Program-made: the position numbers and the translations under genes
Assembly (NCBI GenBank): GCA_021828085.1
Contig: JAKATE010000104.1
Span: 1 to 6,924, forward strand
From: Thermoplasmata archaeon
GTDB lineage: Archaea > Thermoplasmatota > Thermoplasmata > Lutacidiplasmatales > UBA184
DNA length: 6,924 nt
Direction: 5' to 3'
Part shown: positions 5,594 to 6,924 of the stretch, in pieces
Layout of the letters: the number at the start of each line of letters is the position of its first letter
Numbering within the stretch: the first letter of the stretch is position 1
The notes under the pieces: model-generated
The model's database searches: none
Told to the model about the DNA's origin: nothing
Seen by the model: the letters and a program-made list of their open reading frames with translations, nothing else

Positions 5594-6655
5594 CTATCCG
5601 AGGGGCCTCGCGCAGCCCGAGCAGAAGTTCGCGAGCGGGGGGTTGGGGGTCCCGCACTGCGTGCAGAAGCGCTGCCCCGACGTCGAGGCGGAGGCGGCGC
5701 CCCCCATCCCCATCGCGGGGGCGGACGGGCCCGGTCCTGGGGGAGCCATCGGGCCCGTCGGAGGGGCCACGCCCTGGGCCCGGAAGACCGAAGCCATCTG
5801 CTGGAACTCCGCCACCTTCAGCCGCTTCTGCGCCTCCTCGCTCACCTCGTTCGCGCGGGCGCGCACATCGACCGGGTTGGGAACGCCCCACCAGAGGATC
5901 CCGAGCCCCTGGCGTTCCGCCTTGAGACCGAAAGAACCGCCGGAGGTCGAAGCCGTGGCGAAGACCACGGATCCGAAGCCCATCATCCGGCCCCAGACCC
6001 CCTGGGCCAGGGTCACTCCCTGGATCTTCTCGTAGGTCGCATCCCGGGCGAAGCGTCCGATGATCCCGCTGACCTTGATCGCGCGGCGGTTGGTCATCCC
6101 GTAGAACGTGTGCCGCCACGTGAGGTAGGCGATGAGGATGGGAATGAGGAGGGCAAAGGCCACCACTACGAGGGCGGTCACCGCGTAGCTGAGCCAGAAG
6201 GCGGAACTCAGCTGGCTGACGGTGTACACTGATGGAAGGCTGGAGAAGAAGACATCGAAGAAGATGTAGGGGACGAGGAGTGCCGCGGCGACGGCCATCA
6301 GAGCGCGGATGCCTCCCGGAAGGATGTTCCCCCAGGCGGCCGCGCCGACGATGGCCGCCACCCAGGCAATGAACCAGAACAGAAACAGGTAGCCGAGGGC
6401 GCCGCTTACGCTGCTCAGCGTCGCAGTTCCCGAGACAGCAGAATTGAACAGGCCCGTAACGATGAGGACCGCGGTGGCGTAGAAGACCAGCGAGAGGATG
6501 GTCGCAATGAGCGCGGTCAGGGAGATGTAAGAGATCAGCTTCGGCCTGAGCGAGAGGACGAGTTGTTCGTCCTTCCCCAGATATTCGGCGGGAAAGGGAG
6601 CTCCGTAGATCTGCGGGTTTGCCGAGGCACCGGCGGTCTGGGCCGCTGCTACCAC
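5594..6655 (-). CDS. Membrane protein: four TM helices, bacterial PH-like (DUF304) domain, C-terminal zinc ribbon, 353 aa
   Basis: Function unknown. Residues, counted from GTG 6655: a short N-terminal stretch with GKDEQLVLSLRPKLISY (27-43), the E-x-L-x-x-R-P opening typical of bPH2/YdbS-like proteins; predicted TM helices about 43-68, 84-108, 116-138 and 153-178; a PH-like domain about 180-265 with YGMTNRRAIKVSGIIGR (185-201), YEKIQGVTLAQGVWGRMMGFG (208-228) and the closing VPNP (258-261); a short charged helix (270-290); a Pro/Gly/Ala linker (297-328); and a zinc ribbon FCTQCG-x9-CSGC with cysteines 331, 334, 345 and 348. DUF304 proteins are thought to bind membrane or protein partners, but their substrates are mostly unknown. 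The frame allows GTG at 6667 or 6655; I chose 6655 because it lies about 25 nt downstream of a good TATA box and would be leaderless, whereas 6667 would precede the likely transcription start. The stop is TAG. Confidence 0.88.
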   Translation of the reverse strand: MVAAAQTAGASANPQIYGAPFPAEYLGKDEQLVLSLRPKLISYISLTALIATILSLVFYATAVLIVTGLFNSAVSGTATLSSVSGALGYLFLFWFIAWVAAIVGAAAWGNILPGGIRALMAVAAALLVPYIFFDVFFSSLPSVYTVSQLSSAFWLSYAVTALVVVAFALLIPILIAYLTWRHTFYGMTNRRAIKVSGIIGRFARDATYEKIQGVTLAQGVWGRMMGFGSVVFATASTSGGSFGLKAERQGLGILWWGVPNPVDVRARANEVSEEAQKRLKVAEFQQMASVFRAQGVAPPTGPMAPPGPGPSAPAMGMGGAASASTSGQRFCTQCGTPNPPLANFCSGCARPLG

Positions 6656-6674
6656 GTCACATGGCACGTCGGAC

Positions 6675-6683
6675 CATATTTTA
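6675..6683 (-). promoter_or_regulatory. TATA box (with A-rich upstream element) of the PH-domain gene
   Basis: The minus strand reads CGAAAGAACTAAAATATGG: a purine/A-rich element resembling BRE, then TAAAATATG. It is the most AT-rich stretch of the window, centred about 25 nt before GTG 6655, the exact archaeal distance for a leaderless transcript. It is the strongest promoter call here. Confidence 0.65.
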
Positions 6684-6689
6684 GTTCTT

Positions 6690-6793
6690 TCGCTGGGGGG
6701 GGCGCCAGGAGGTCGGAGCGGGCGGCGGTTCCGACGGTTCCCGGAGCCCTCCGGAGAGAGGGGCGGGACCGGGGTCCGAGCGCGGCGCGAAAG
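6690..6793. other. Gene-free spacer with short G/C-rich inverted repeats
   Basis: No open frame with believable protein sequence is visible in this part of the spacer. It holds two small perfect inverted repeats, CCGGAG-CC-CTCCGG (6741-6754) and GGACC-GG-GGTCC (6766-6777). In sequence this rich in G and C such repeats arise easily by chance, so a structured leader or small RNA is possible but unsupported. Confidence 0.3.
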
Positions 6794-6813
6794 GCACCCC
6801 CGCCTGGGGGGGC
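6794..6813 (-). terminator. Terminator-like hairpin after the partial right-edge gene
   Basis: The + strand GCACCCCC and GGGGGGGC flank a 4-nt loop, giving an 8-position stem with one mismatch. On the minus strand it begins 2 nt after the TAG at 6816-6818 and is followed by CTTTC. The position right behind a putative stop supports a terminator and, in turn, supports the partial gene; the T-run is short. Confidence 0.35.
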
Positions 6814-6815
6814 AA

Positions 6816-6923
6816 CTATGCCGGGACCCCGCTCGGTCCGGCCCCTTCGAGCTCCACCCTCTCAGGTCGGGCCGCAGGGTGCACGAGCGTGAGAGACTCC
6901 CGCCCGGTTCCCTCGGGGAGATC
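6816..6923 (-). CDS. Possible C-terminus of an unidentified protein (last 35 residues)
   Basis: A frame open from the right edge ends at TAG 6816-6818. The visible peptide begins DLPEGTGRESLTLVHP and ends GPSGVPA. It is too short to assign a family. Support comes from: same strand as all other genes, codons with mostly G/C third positions like the neighbours, the same TAG stop, and a hairpin directly after the stop. Against it, 35 open codons are common by chance at this base composition. A competing reading is a plus-strand GTG at 6889 giving MRDSRPVPSGRS, but no promoter or SD stands before it. Confidence 0.4.
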   Translation of the reverse strand, partial: DLPEGTGRESLTLVHPAARPERVELEGAGPSGVPA

Positions 6924-6924
6924 G

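Noticed and set aside
3867..6119. Minus-strand open frame of 750 codons overlapping lysS in another frame
   Set aside because: The Arg/Pro/Gly-rich translation is a frame-shifted shadow of lysS and the PH-domain gene, with no domain of its own.
4274..6232. Long plus-strand open frame (652 codons) opposite lysS and the PH gene
   Set aside because: Low-complexity Glu/Gly/Arg/Pro-rich translation with no motifs; it is antisense to lysS and the PH gene, whose motifs are unmistakable. Such frames are common at high GC.
6889..6924. Possible plus-strand gene start (GTG, peptide MRDSRPVPSGRS) at the right edge
   Set aside because: Only 12 codons visible, no SD and no AT-rich box upstream, and opposite in direction to every other gene; the minus-strand reading of the same region is somewhat better supported.
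1..6924. Defence, toxin-antitoxin, phage or mobile-element system
   Set aside because: All sizeable genes are accounted for by translation, transport or a PH-domain protein; no transposase, integrase, terminal repeats or nuclease-like genes were seen.

Overview
This is a compact, very GC-rich stretch of a prokaryotic chromosome in which every supported gene lies on the minus strand, so transcription runs from the right edge to the left. The gene content is ordinary (two aminoacyl-tRNA synthetases, an ABC-2 exporter, a membrane PH-domain protein and a small conserved-looking protein). The start signals look archaeal: short AT-rich boxes sit about 25-30 nt upstream of the start codons of three genes, as expected for TATA boxes driving leaderless or nearly leaderless mRNAs, while another gene has a textbook Shine-Dalgarno and a TATA-like box further upstream. 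I infer an archaeon, possibly from a high-GC Thermoplasmatota-like lineage; the domain assignment is moderately sure and the lineage is a guess. The ValRS is of a type I associate more with bacteria.

Layout in transcription order. (1) Right edge, 6816-6923: probably the last 35 codons of an unidentified gene, followed by a terminator-like hairpin. (2) 6668-6815: gene-free, with G/C-rich inverted repeats and the clearest TATA-like box of the window. (3) 5594-6655: membrane protein with four predicted TM helices, a bacterial-PH-like (DUF304/bPH2) domain and a C-terminal zinc ribbon. (4) 3980-5497: complete class II lysyl-tRNA synthetase with its own probable promoter. (5) 3709-3927: 72-residue protein of unknown function with a strong SD. 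(6) 2852-3649 and 1175-2848: ATPase and permease of an ABC-2-type exporter, separated by 3 nt and translationally coupled through an SD inside the ATPase gene. (7) 1-1166: valyl-tRNA synthetase, starting 8 nt after the permease and cut by the left edge after 388 codons.

The ABC pair and valS probably form one operon. lysS, the 72-aa gene and the PH protein each seem to have their own promoter. Every confirmed stop codon in the window is TAG (five of five, six of six with the partial gene). I see no tRNA, rRNA, CRISPR, insertion sequence or phage-like gene, and nothing that amounts to a clear new biological system. The points most worth checking are the atypical active-site motif of the ValRS, the TAG-only stops, the mixture of leaderless and SD-led starts, and the architecture of the PH/zinc-ribbon protein.
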